Made by a program: the position numbers and the translations under genes
Shown: piece after piece, positions 1 through 6,783 of the stretch
How positions within the stretch are numbered: the stretch's first letter is position 1
How the letters are laid out: each line of letters opens with the position of its first letter
Notes under the pieces: generated by a model
What the model was told of the DNA's origin: nothing
Seen by the model: only the letters and a program-made list of their open reading frames with translations
Databases searched by the model: none
NCBI GenBank assembly: GCA_003141795.1
Contig: PLNO01000371.1
Location: 214 to 15,288 of the forward strand
Direction: 5' to 3'
DNA length: 15,075 nucleotides
From: Spirochaetaceae bacterium
GTDB taxonomy: Bacteria > Spirochaetota > Spirochaetia > SZUA-6 > Fen-1364

Positions 1-236
1 GACGATGACATCTTCAATGTCGCTCCCAGCCCGACGTCGATCTGCACGAGCCAGTCGCGAAAGAGCTCGAGAAAGATCGCCTGCTTGCTGGGAAAGTGAT
101 GGTAGAAGGCGCCCTTGCTCACCTCCGCCGCCGTACAGATCTCCGCGACGCCTGTCGTCTCGTAGCCCTTCTCAGCGAACAGCCGTATGGCGCTGTCCAG
201 GATTTTCTTTCGGGTTTCTTCACTTCGCGCTTGCAC
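1..236 (-). CDS. TetR/AcrR-family transcriptional repressor, N-terminal part (runs off left edge)
   Basis: About 78 residues are visible before the window edge. They form a typical TetR DNA-binding domain: an RKKILDSAIRLFAEKGYE helix, then the helix-turn-helix TGVAEICTAAEVSKGAFYHHF and the post-HTH PSKQAIFLELF. The YHHFPSK signature is diagnostic of the family. The start is taken as GTG at 236-234, preceded by an AGGGAG ribosome site. The ATG in the neighbouring frame gives an unrelated arginine-rich shadow. The ligand-binding C-terminal domain lies outside the window, so the effector and target genes cannot be inferred. A perfect palindrome just upstream suggests autorepression. The next plus-strand item is only a transposase remnant, so no divergent target gene is visible here. 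Confidence 0.93.
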   Translation of the reverse strand, partial: MQARSEETRKKILDSAIRLFAEKGYETTGVAEICTAAEVSKGAFYHHFPSKQAIFLELFRDWLVQIDVGLGATLKMSS

Positions 237-255
237 ATCGGCTCCCTATGTAATA

Positions 256-273
256 ATACCGACCGGTCGGTAT
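256..273. promoter_or_regulatory. Palindromic TetR-type operator
   Basis: ATACCGACCGGTCGGTAT is a perfect 18-bp palindrome ending 20 bp upstream of the tetR GTG. The ACCGACCGGTCGGT core is the kind of site bound by many TetR-family dimers. Its position fits autoregulation of the truncated regulator. Binding is inferred from symmetry and context. Confidence 0.8.
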
Positions 274-418
274 GAATATAGACCAAAAAAAAACATTTGT
301 CCAGCACGCGTCAATGCTCCGAAAAGGGAGGTAGGAAATGAATGAGTCGCCACGAAGCGCGGAGGACCGACGGCCAGTGGCGCTTGAGCGGGAGGGAGCC
401 TCCGAGAAGGAGGTCACG

Positions 419-723
419 ATGGTGCCCCTGCTCAAGCGTCATCAGGTTCAGGCTCCCATAGCGGCAGGCCACAGGCAGGCGGAGGTCAGTGTGTTCTCGG
501 CCCTGAACATGCGAAGCGTACGGCGCATCGCCGCGGAGCCTTCCGTGGAGCACGCTGACGATCAGCGCGAACGGGAACGTCGACAGATCGGACGGCCCAG
601 CCTGGCGGAACCGTTTCGAGCCGTGCGTTGGTCGCAGAGTAGATAGGCAAGGAGCCCGACCTGCTGACCGTATAGATCCTGCGGCGAGCGAAACTGCAGG
701 GTTACCTCGGGGGCAACAGCGCC
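419..723 (+). pseudogene. Decayed IS21-family transposase (IstA-like) N-terminal fragment
   Basis: A near-perfect ribosome site (AAGGAGGT, 6 nt spacing) precedes ATG 419. The frame reads MVPLLKRHQVQ..AGHRQAEVS, then MRSVRRIAAEPSVEH and GRPSLAEPFRAV. This resembles the helix-turn-helix start of IS21-type IstA proteins (GHSQ.EVA..TGVS.RSVRRI..E...GRPSK.EPFR). The frame is lost at about 620-650. It resumes one base out of register as EPDLLTV, an in-frame TAG at 673-675, and ILRRAKLQGYLGGNSAK, matching the usual EPDL.TVEILRRA.L.GY.GGKSALY. So at least one frameshift and one nonsense change are present. The DDE catalytic domain and istB are absent, and no terminal inverted repeats were recognised. 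In 724-934 I see nothing beyond a possible degraded continuation to about 765. Family assignment is from remembered conserved wording, not a search. Confidence 0.7.
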
Positions 724-934
724 AAGGTCGGCGCGGGTAGGTTCAGGCGGTTGAGACCCGTGCAACCGGCTTAGCGTGCTTTATTTTCCGTTTTCTGAGA
801 CGACCCCTATTGGGCCAAACCGTCACTGCACAATTGGTCCCGTAACGAAGCGCGGAGTCAAATCTGGGCCCGCATATGTAACTATCTGTGTGAAGCCTTT
901 GTCGCCGCCCTGTATTAGGCGAACTCAAATGGAA

Positions 935-2833
935 TCACTTGAAGAAGTTTTTATTGGGGTCGTATGATGACGTGGGTGTAGGAGAGGTAGCCTTAGAATA
1001 TGTGTCCGCTCCACCCCCCCCAAAAAACAACCCAGGTGCTTTGATAGTAAGTACATTTCCAGAAATTGACCAGTTGAGGGTTGCTGTACTGCCGACCACG
1101 CTATTAGTGTTATATTCAGACTCAAAAGCAGGGGCAACCCCAAAAAAATCCGCTTTGTCGACAGTTAAGGTAACGTCTGAATTTGTTGGAGTGTAAGTCC
1201 CGTATGCAATAACTCTCACTGACATTTGCGGCAGATCGGCGTTCGCAAAGACAAAAGTATGATCTGCGTTGAATTGGTAATAATAAAGGCCATTTTGGGC
1301 GGCCCACGCTCCTATCAAACCAGAATTTGTATTGTTTGATGTGTTTTGGTTTTGCATACGGCTACTTGCCTGAGTCGATGCTAAGGCGGATTCATCGTCT
1401 AGATCGACCACCCGGTATTTGAAGTGTGAAGGTTTTGTTCGGTCTGCGACAAGACTGGCTTTTTCCTCCATGGCATAGGTTTGCGATGTCGTGTACTTGC
1501 CGTTAGAATCCACACTCAGCTCGTAATCAAAAGTTTCATCGCCAAAAACCATATTCTGAGTGTCAAAAACAAATACCCTCAGGTGGCGAGGCTTATCAGC
1601 CAGATTTGTAAGCCTAATTGTATAGTTGGTGTTAGAATAAGTATACCATTCGCAAATAAGATCGGGGGCACACGAACCTTCGGCGGTCATGTAGCCATCC
1701 TCAATTAGCTCCTGTTCGGCGGGCGTGTTCTGCATGTCATGATTGTTCTGGAGCGCGTTTAGAACGGTTGCCCCGTTGCCGAACTTTGCAGTTGGATCGG
1801 CACCGGCCTTCAACAAGGTTGACACCACTGCAGGGTTGTGATTTTGCCAGGCAGCATATAAAAGAGGAGTCAGGCCGCTGTTGTCTTTTGTGTTGACGTC
1901 TGCGCCAGCCTTCAACAGAATCTCCAGCACCACGGGGTTGATATTGTATTGTGCCGCCAAGCTGAATGGCGTCACTCCATCCCGCCTCCGAGCCTTCACA
2001 TTGGCCCCCGCTTTCAGTAGGTCAGAGAATACATCTGCATTCGGATTGCCGGCCGCCCACATTAGCGGCGTTGTGTCGTTTTCAGCGGTCTTTGCATTGA
2101 CATCTGAGCCAGCTTGAATCAACAGGGAGATAACACCAGGATTTGGGTTGAGCTGGGCGGCCTCCATGAGCCATGTTATGCCGTTGCCTCCCTTCGACTT
2201 GGGATCAAACCGGGCATCTTTGATTGCTTGTTGCAAGTCTGCGACCGTTCCAGCGTTCACTATCTGATTCACGCTGACTGCTGCCAAAAGCTGCCGATAG
2301 GCGGGCGTACCCATAAGCGCGGGGTTCTTATGTGCATAGGAAAGAACAGTGTTACCGAACTTATCAGTCGCCTTTGCATCAGCACCGGCCTTCAGCAACA
2401 CTGACACAATTTGAGGATTCTTATTGTGAAGAGCGGCGTTCATGAGCGCCGTCATGCCATTTCCTTCATCTTTTACGTTGACTTCGGCACCGACTTCGAG
2501 CAACGCTGAAACAACTTCTGCATTCTGATTCGTTGCGGCTGCCATTGTGAGCGCGGTGCCCCCGCTGTTGTGCTTAGCATTGACATCGACACCGGCCTCC
2601 ACAAGCACTCGAATAACGTCTGCCTCTGGATTGCTTTGGGCCGCCCACATAAGCCACGTCATTCCGTCGCTGGAAGTTGCCTTGGCATTAATTCGCCCTT
2701 TTTGTATTGCTTGCTGTAAAGCGGAAGCAGTTCCGGATTGGATTATTTGTTGAACATCAACTTGTTGTGCTGTTAAAGGCGAAAGAACCACGGAGCCCAT
2801 TGCAAACAGAAGCAGTGAACGCAGTGTCCTCAT
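935..2833 (-). CDS. Secreted ankyrin-repeat protein with C-terminal beta-rich domain
   Basis: About 632 residues. ATG at 2833 gives a classic signal peptide (MRTLRSLLLFAMGSVVLSPLTAQ) with AGGAGA about 10 nt upstream. An in-frame GTG at 2842 is possible but sits almost on that ribosome site. Residues 30-185 and 190-380 are two related ankyrin modules. Each opens with a helical segment (VQQIIQSGTASALQQAIQKG and VNQIVNAGTVADLQQAIKDA), continues with repeats of about 35 residues (TALM.AA...NP..V..LLKAGADV..K) and closes with a ..NTP....L element. Residues 390-480 carry a Cys pair (C392, C397) and beta-like sequence. Residues 508-612 start with GLIGAWAAQNG and resemble a lipocalin-like beta domain. 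Base composition is visibly AT-richer than its neighbours, suggesting acquisition. A periplasmic or extracellular protein-interaction role is inferred; the partner is unknown. Confidence 0.9.
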   Translation of the reverse strand: MRTLRSLLLFAMGSVVLSPLTAQQVDVQQIIQSGTASALQQAIQKGRINAKATSSDGMTWLMWAAQSNPEADVIRVLVEAGVDVNAKHNSGGTALTMAAATNQNAEVVSALLEVGAEVNVKDEGNGMTALMNAALHNKNPQIVSVLLKAGADAKATDKFGNTVLSYAHKNPALMGTPAYRQLLAAVSVNQIVNAGTVADLQQAIKDARFDPKSKGGNGITWLMEAAQLNPNPGVISLLIQAGSDVNAKTAENDTTPLMWAAGNPNADVFSDLLKAGANVKARRRDGVTPFSLAAQYNINPVVLEILLKAGADVNTKDNSGLTPLLYAAWQNHNPAVVSTLLKAGADPTAKFGNGATVLNALQNNHDMQNTPAEQELIEDGYMTAEGSCAPDLICEWYTYSNTNYTIRLTNLADKPRHLRVFVFDTQNMVFGDETFDYELSVDSNGKYTTSQTYAMEEKASLVADRTKPSHFKYRVVDLDDESALASTQASSRMQNQNTSNNTNSGLIGAWAAQNGLYYYQFNADHTFVFANADLPQMSVRVIAYGTYTPTNSDVTLTVDKADFFGVAPAFESEYNTNSVVGSTATLNWSISGNVLTIKAPGLFFGGGGADTYSKATSPTPTSSYDPNKNFFK

Positions 2834-2895
2834 AGCCTTCACATCTCCTAACTCGAAGTCATTCGATGGACTAAATTCATATTTCTGACTAAAAA

Positions 2896-2901
2896 TGTCA
2901 A
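2896..2901 (-). promoter_or_regulatory. Candidate -35 box for the ankyrin gene
   Basis: On the minus strand a consensus TTGACA lies about 63 bp upstream of the ankyrin gene ATG, in an AT-rich stretch. A -10 is ambiguous: TATGAA follows at a short 14-bp spacing. This is the only promoter-like signal I see in the 2843-2979 gap. Confidence 0.35.
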
Positions 2902-2979
2902 CAATTATCCAAATTCCTCATGAACTATGATAACGCTCCATCCCCGAAATGCGCTGACATAGGCGGTCATGAGAAGCCC

Positions 2980-3318
2980 CTACTTTCCAATTACCTCATT
3001 CAATCCTTCGATCAGTTGATCCATTTCCTCTGGAGTCACCTGCCCGAGCCTCTTCCCTATCCGGTCGATAGACAGTGTCCTTATCTGACTGATCTTTATC
3101 CAAGCCTTCCTTGATTGCAAAGGGTCCTGGAGCTCATGAGTCAACGGAAATCCGGCTTTTTGCGGTTGGCTCGTGATTGCCATCGCGATGACGGTACCCG
3201 ACCGGTCATTGAACACGTCGTGACTCAACACCACGACGGGCCGATTGCCGGCCTGTCCATGACCGCGAGTTGGATTCAAATCCGCCCAATGGATCGACCC
3301 TCTCAGAATGCGGGCCAT
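2980..3318 (-). CDS. mazF: MazF/PemK-family mRNA endoribonuclease toxin
   Basis: 112 residues, the usual MazF length. The N terminus RGSIHWADLNPTRGHGQAG.RPVVVLS is the family beta-hairpin signature. R26 (in NRPVV) and T49 (in AITSQ) align with the catalytic Arg and Thr of Bacillus MazF, and IKISQIRTLSIDRIGKRLG is the conserved C-terminal block. The family cleaves RNA at short single-stranded motifs in the cytoplasm. The cut sequence cannot be read from the protein. The start overlaps the upstream antitoxin gene by 16 nt, with AGGAGG about 10 nt before the ATG, so the pair is translationally coupled. All motifs look intact, implying a functional toxin kept in check by the partner. Confidence 0.95.
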   Translation of the reverse strand: MARILRGSIHWADLNPTRGHGQAGNRPVVVLSHDVFNDRSGTVIAMAITSQPQKAGFPLTHELQDPLQSRKAWIKISQIRTLSIDRIGKRLGQVTPEEMDQLIEGLNEVIGK

Positions 3319-3545
3319 TCAGCGGAGTCCTCCTGGATCCCCTCCTCGGCAAATGACTTCTCGTATTCGGGGTCGAGCTTCGCGGACTCCCGAGCGAGTC
3401 TGGACCTGTCGATCCGGCTCAGCTTCTCACTGAGGGCCACTTCGATGGCCTGACTTCGATTGGCAAAGGCCTCCTGCTTTACGAGAGTATCGAGTCGCAG
3501 GACAATTTTTTTGTCGATTGTAATAGCGATCTTTGCCTTGCCCAT
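3303..3545 (-). CDS. Ribbon-helix-helix (MazE-like/CopG) antitoxin
   Basis: 80 residues. The N terminus KIAITIDKKIVLRLDTLV followed by NRSQAIEVALSEKL is a ribbon-helix-helix DNA-binding fold. The acidic tail LDPEYEKSFAEEG..EDSAEWPAF is the toxin-wrapping segment common in RHH antitoxins paired with MazF. AGGGGATG precedes the ATG. It is first in the pair and overlaps mazF by 16 nt. It should neutralise MazF and, as a dimer or in complex with MazF, repress its own promoter. An inverted repeat starting 12 bp upstream of the ATG is the likely operator. Confidence 0.93.
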   Translation of the reverse strand: MGKAKIAITIDKKIVLRLDTLVKQEAFANRSQAIEVALSEKLSRIDRSRLARESAKLDPEYEKSFAEEGIQEDSAEWPAF

Positions 3546-3556
3546 GATTCATCCCC

Positions 3557-3579
3557 TGGTATGATAATACATCATACCA
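3557..3579. promoter_or_regulatory. Operator palindrome of the mazEF-like operon
   Basis: TGGTATGAT and ATCATACCA are perfect 9-bp inverted arms around AATAC, lying 12-34 bp upstream of the antitoxin ATG. This is the geometry expected for an RHH antitoxin dimer-of-dimers. Autoregulation is inferred from position and symmetry. Confidence 0.82.
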
Positions 3580-3614
3580 AGAGGGCCGTCAATCCGAGCG
3601 CGCCCTCCAGGGGC

Positions 3615-3770
3615 CTGTCGGACTCTGGGGGTTCTTTTGGGAGACAGCTCCCCGCAGAGTTTTGGAGCGACACATTCCGGACATTGAGGAAAAGGTAAAA
3701 AGCGCACGTCACTTGCAGTTTTTACCTTTTCCACAATGCGTGCGGATCCGTCAGGAAAATCCTGATGCAG
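3615..3770. repeat. Hairpin-rich noncoding element between mazEF-like pair and rlmB
   Basis: Three inverted repeats follow one another. First, ACTCTG/CAGAGT (3622-3627 and 3655-3660) encloses GGGAG/CTCCC (3639-3643 and 3648-3652). Second, a pair of 20-nt arms at 3682-3701 and 3719-3738, with one mismatch, is separated by a 17-nt loop; the arms contain GGAAAAGGTAAAAA. Third, TCAGGA/TCCTGA lies at 3751-3765. No convincing gene spans the 3582-3864 gap. The layout resembles a REP/REPIN-like or MITE-like mobile palindrome. Only one copy lies in this window, so its repetitive nature is unproven. Confidence 0.55.
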
Positions 3771-3864
3771 GGCCAGGGCCACTGAGTCTGCCGACGAGCA
3801 AAGCGAGGTATGTCCGCCTTGAACGACACCGACATCGTGGCTCCGACCGTGGGCCGTATTCCCG

Positions 3865-4608
3865 TTATTTCCTCAGGTGGGGGAAGTTCTGCTGCCTGCG
3901 GGCCTCGAAGAGGAGGATGCCGGCGGCAACGGAAACGTTGAAGGAATCGACATGGCCCGCGGCGGGGATGCTGATGAGGAAGTCACACTTCTCTTTGACC
4001 AGACGGTGCAGGCCCGTGCCTTCGCTTCCCATGACGATGCACACCTTGCCCTTGAGATCGAGCCCCCCGGTGAGCTGGCCTTCCGCATCGGCCCCGTAGA
4101 TCCAGAAGCCCTTCTCCTTCAGCAGCTCCAGGGATTGGACGATGTTGGCCACGACGGCCAGGGGCACGTATTCGCTTGCACCCGAGGAGACTTTGCTCAC
4201 CGTCTGGCTTTCCTGCGCCGACCTGCGGGAGGGAAGGATCACGAGCTCCACGCCGAACTGGTCGGCGGAGCGGAGGATCGCCCCGAGGTTCTGAGGGTCG
4301 GTGATACCGTCGAGCACGAGCACGAGAGACGTCTCGGATTCAAGCGCCGCGAGGTGGTGCTTGAGGCTCGATTTCTGAGAGGCCGTGGGCCGCTCCAGCA
4401 CGAGCATGACGCCGCGGTGCGCGTCGGACCCGCACAACCGGGTCAGCTCTGAATCGTCCACCTCGGACACGGGTACGCCCTTGTGCTCCGCGAGCTGCCG
4501 GATGCGCTCGATACGCTGGCCCTCGCGTGAGATGAGGAGCGTGCCCGTGCCGGCGCCCTTCTCCAGCGCCTCTTCGATCGAATGAAACCCGTAAACGTTC
4601 TCAGCCAC
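3865..4608 (-). CDS. rlmB: 23S rRNA (guanosine-2'-O-)-methyltransferase RlmB (SpoU/TrmH family)
   Basis: 247 residues, full length for RlmB. An N-terminal substrate-binding domain (VYGFHSIEEAL..., with HRGVMLV near residue 64) precedes the SPOUT domain. Motif 1 is LDGITDPQNLGAILRSAD (about 99-116). Motif 2 is VMGSEGTGL (192-200). Motif 3 is IPAAGHVDSFNVSVAAGILL (214-233). The Asn, Arg, Glu and Ser/Asn residues conserved in SAM-binding trefoil-knot methylases are all present. The known reaction is SAM-dependent 2'-O-methylation of G2251 in the 23S P-loop. The start is GTG at 4608, immediately after the TAG of the upstream secreted-protein gene, with a GGGGGG ribosome site inside that gene. The two are therefore co-transcribed. 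No clear terminator is visible downstream. Confidence 0.96.
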   Translation of the reverse strand: MAENVYGFHSIEEALEKGAGTGTLLISREGQRIERIRQLAEHKGVPVSEVDDSELTRLCGSDAHRGVMLVLERPTASQKSSLKHHLAALESETSLVLVLDGITDPQNLGAILRSADQFGVELVILPSRRSAQESQTVSKVSSGASEYVPLAVVANIVQSLELLKEKGFWIYGADAEGQLTGGLDLKGKVCIVMGSEGTGLHRLVKEKCDFLISIPAAGHVDSFNVSVAAGILLFEARRQQNFPHLRK

Positions 4609-5031
4609 CTATCCCCCCGTTCCGAAATTGCGAACGACATCCGGCTTGCCGTCCCCATCCGTGTCCCGCTCGTAACGCTGGACGTACGTGCCGTCCAGGA
4701 GGTACACCCAGATGTCGATCTTGCCGCTGTCCTTCGAGTCGATCTCAACCCGCTGCAGCACACCGCCCTTGTAGTAGTAGAAGGTGTCCATGATCCCGTT
4801 CCCCTTGAAGTCCATCTGCTCCTCGGAGACGCGGCCTGCGGAGTCATAGAGTACCCTGTAATCGACCTTTCCGTCACCATTGCGATCGAGCTCCACCACG
4901 CCGTTGGGCGTGCCCTGGGGGGCCGTGGGCGGCGGCGCCGGTATGGGCGATTGGGCCGGCAGGGGCTGAGCTGCCAGACTGAGGAGCACGAATGCTGCGG
5001 CGAGCAGGGAGGCGCGTGGATGGGGTTTCAT
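4609..5031 (-). CDS. Small secreted protein with four Asp-rich calcium-binding-like repeats
   Basis: 140 residues from ATG 5031; a GTG directly in front at 5034 is an alternative. A signal peptide (ASLLAAAFVLLSLAAQPLPAQ) is followed by a Pro-rich linker. Then come four evenly spaced acidic loops starting near D49 (DRNGDGKVD), D74 (DFKGNGIMD), D98 (DSKDSGKID) and D123 (DTDGDGKPD), about 25 residues apart. The first and last match the Asp-rich calcium loop seen in EF-hand-like, dockerin and thrombospondin type-3 repeats. The middle two have lost several ligands. Between the loops are beta-like strands (FYYYKGGVLQRVEI, VQRYERD). No enzymatic motif is seen. It directly precedes rlmB. A periplasmic structural or binding role is inferred; the function is unknown. 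Confidence 0.85.
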   Translation of the reverse strand: MKPHPRASLLAAAFVLLSLAAQPLPAQSPIPAPPPTAPQGTPNGVVELDRNGDGKVDYRVLYDSAGRVSEEQMDFKGNGIMDTFYYYKGGVLQRVEIDSKDSGKIDIWVYLLDGTYVQRYERDTDGDGKPDVVRNFGTGG

Positions 5032-5139
5032 CACCTACCCATCGACACGGCGTGCCGTAAAGTTCAGCGCCCGCTCATTCCTTAAGGACAAGGCTCATCG
5101 CAACGCGCAACTTCATCGGCGGACTTCCCGGCGCGTCGA

Positions 5140-5168
5140 TTGACAGGGCGCGGTCCTGCGGCTACGCT
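5140..5168 (+). promoter_or_regulatory. Promoter of the nucleotidyltransferase/HEPN operon
   Basis: Consensus TTGACA (5140-5145), a 17-bp spacer and TACGCT (5163-5168). The expected start point is about 5175, only a few bases before the ATG at 5178. No ribosome-binding site is present, so the transcript is probably leaderless. Confidence 0.6.
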
Positions 5169-5177
5169 TCGCTCTGA

Positions 5178-5528
5178 ATGAGGCAGACGACGACCGAGCT
5201 GACAAACGATCCCGTTCTCCTCTCGCTGCTGGAGCGGATCAGGAGCACCCTTGATCCCGAGCGCGTCTACCTATTCGGTTCGAGGGCAAGGGGTCAGGCA
5301 ACTCCGGACAGCGACTATGATTTTCTCGTCGTCGTCCCGCAATCGGACAAGCCTCGCTACAGGCGGGACCAGGAGGCGTACCTGGCGCTGTGCGGAAGCG
5401 GTGCTGCAAAGGACATCATTGTGCTTACGCGGGCGGAGTTCGAGTCCTCCCGTCGAGCTGCCTCGTCGTTGACCTCAGCGGTTCTCAGCGAGGGAATCCT
5501 TCTGCATGAATCCGGAAACGCAAGCTGA
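5178..5528 (+). CDS. Minimal nucleotidyltransferase (MNT/MntA-like) of a NTase-HEPN module
   Basis: 116 residues, typical of stand-alone MNT proteins. The pol-beta fold signature is complete: G34-S35 in YLFGSRARGQA, D46 and D48 in DSDYDFLVVV, and a third carboxylate at D79 in AKDIIVLT. In known MNT-HEPN pairs the MNT protein is the antitoxin and silences the HEPN ribonuclease, in characterised cases by AMPylating it. The stop overlaps the HEPN start by 23 nt, so the two are coupled. There is no ribosome site upstream of the ATG, and a sigma70-like promoter ends only 9 bp away. This gene looks intact although its partner is frameshifted. A different NTase role is possible, but the neighbour makes the module assignment firm. 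Confidence 0.92.
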   Translation: MRQTTTELTNDPVLLSLLERIRSTLDPERVYLFGSRARGQATPDSDYDFLVVVPQSDKPRYRRDQEAYLALCGSGAAKDIIVLTRAEFESSRRAASSLTSAVLSEGILLHESGNAS

Positions 5529-5908
5529 AGCTGCCGCATGGCTGGCCAAAGCGCGCACTGATCTGCGCGCAGCCCGGGCTGATATGAACGCATATCCGCC
5601 GATCACCAGCGATGCGTTGTTTCACTGCCAGCAGGCGGTAGAGAAAGCGTTGAAGGGGTTCTTGGCCACCAAAGAAAAACCGCTTCAGAAGACCCATGAC
5701 TTTGGAATCGCTCGGGCAGCTCGTGTTGAGCATCGCACCCTCGCTTCGTGACGTTGTTTCAGGTGCCTATTTTCTTTCCATCTACGCGAGTGAGTTCCGG
5801 TATCCCGGCGAATCGCCGGAGCCTGATCTGACAACAGCGGAGGCGGGCATCGAGACTGCCTCTCGTGCCGTTGCCGCGATTGCGTCCTTGATGGAGAGGA
5901 ACGGCTGA
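5506..5908 (+). pseudogene. HEPN-domain protein (toxin partner), frameshifted by one base
   Basis: The first part (from ATG 5506) reads AEAAAWLAKARTDLRAAR, then SDALFHCQQAVEKALKGFLA and KTHDF, the conserved core of the HEPN family (COG2250 type). After KTHD the frame runs into an unrelated tail and stops at 5751. The plus-one frame continues perfectly as LESLGQLVLSIAPSL, SGAYFLSIYASEFRYPG and EAGIETASRAV to a stop at 5908, the normal HEPN C terminus. Reading GACTTTGG at 5698-5705 with one T fewer restores KTHDLESLGQL, so the lesion is one extra T in the 5701-5703 run. A loss-of-function mutation, a sequencing or assembly error, or frameshifting could explain it. No long slippery heptamer is present. 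Function if intact: ribonuclease-type toxin controlled by the upstream NTase. Confidence 0.87.
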
Positions 5909-5921
5909 GTTCAACGACCGC

Positions 5922-6782
5922 TCACTCCTTGCGGAACACGAGGATGTTCTGGTGGATCAGCGACGGGATGAACGCGTACTGGTAGCCGTAGAGGTGGAGC
6001 TTCTTGGAGACGTCGTACCAGATGAGGTTCGCCTTCCAGACCAGCCCCGGAATGGAGGAGAGAACCGCGGCGAGGTCCGAGGAGAGGCAATGGTAGGTAT
6101 TCTCCCGGTACATGTCGCCGATGAAGCTGACCAGGTAGCCGCGAGGCTTGAGAAGACCCGCTGCCTGCTCGAAGATTTCCCGCATCTGGAGGAGCCACTC
6201 CTCCTTGGAGCCGTACTCGGTTCCATGAAACGCCGAGAGCTTGCTCTTGCGCGCGGGCCGCGGCTTCTCCCCCACCCTCTTGAACGTGCCGGGGGAACGG
6301 CCAGCGGTGTCCATCTTCCAATAGGGGACGTCGGTGAGCACGCAATCGAAGGTCCTGTCCGAAAGGTTCTTCAGAACGTCGCGCGCATCGCCCAAGAACG
6401 TTTTCTGTTCTTCAATGCCCTCCAGAGCACATACTTCCTTGTAAATGTCTATCCATCGGGGGTTCAGCTCGAGACCGACACCCGTCCTTCCGCAGAGTGA
6501 GGCTCCCAGGAGCACACCACCGACGCCCATGAAAGGGTCGAGCACCGTCTGACCCTTCTTCGTGAAGGCCTGAATGAGATCCGCGCACAGCTCAGGTGGC
6601 TTCTGCCCGCCGTGCTCGTTGCGCAGGCTGTGCTGCATGCTGGGAGGATAGGGCTTCGTGATCACAGATCGCGTCCAGAAAACCCACTCGCGGCCCGTCA
6701 GGTCGTTGACCGTGTTGTTCTCCGAGTAGAACCCGCGGGATTTCCCTTCGGCGTCGAGGAGCTCTTTCTTCTGACGCTTCAC
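5922..6782 (-). CDS. DNA methyltransferase (N4-cytosine/N6-adenine, amino-MTase family)
   Basis: About 286 residues. GTG 6782 is favoured because GGAGGG lies 9 nt upstream; GTG 6791 would sit on that site. Near residue 50 is KPYPPSMQHSLRNEHGGQKPPELCADLI, a motif-X-like lead-in. SAM-binding motif I follows at VLDPFMGVGGVLLGA (83-97), and catalytic motif IV is TDVPYW (about 153-158). The order X-I-IV puts the SAM site before the catalytic site, unlike the common beta order. The catalytic box is DVPY instead of the usual D/N/S-PP-Y, so the second position is changed while the flanking Asp and Pro-Tyr are kept. It follows the D12 methylase gene with essentially no gap. The base and site methylated cannot be told from sequence. 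Confidence 0.88.
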   Translation of the reverse strand: MKRQKKELLDAEGKSRGFYSENNTVNDLTGREWVFWTRSVITKPYPPSMQHSLRNEHGGQKPPELCADLIQAFTKKGQTVLDPFMGVGGVLLGASLCGRTGVGLELNPRWIDIYKEVCALEGIEEQKTFLGDARDVLKNLSDRTFDCVLTDVPYWKMDTAGRSPGTFKRVGEKPRPARKSKLSAFHGTEYGSKEEWLLQMREIFEQAAGLLKPRGYLVSFIGDMYRENTYHCLSSDLAAVLSSIPGLVWKANLIWYDVSKKLHLYGYQYAFIPSLIHQNILVFRKE

Positions 6783-6783
6783 G

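Noticed and set aside
3877..4452. 191-residue open frame on the plus strand opposite rlmB
   Set aside because: It is the complement of a clearly conserved gene, rich in Glu/Asp/Arg from GC-rich codon reflection, and has no recognisable domain.
5035..5177. Search for a restriction endonuclease or other effector near the methylases, including this gap
   Set aside because: Flanking genes on both sides (HAMP-like, buk, MNT-HEPN) are identified otherwise, and no PD-(D/E)xK, HNH or PLD-like frame was seen.
5695..5710. Programmed ribosomal frameshift in the HEPN gene
   Set aside because: Only a TTT run is present, with no slippery heptamer or clear downstream structure; mutation or sequence error is simpler.
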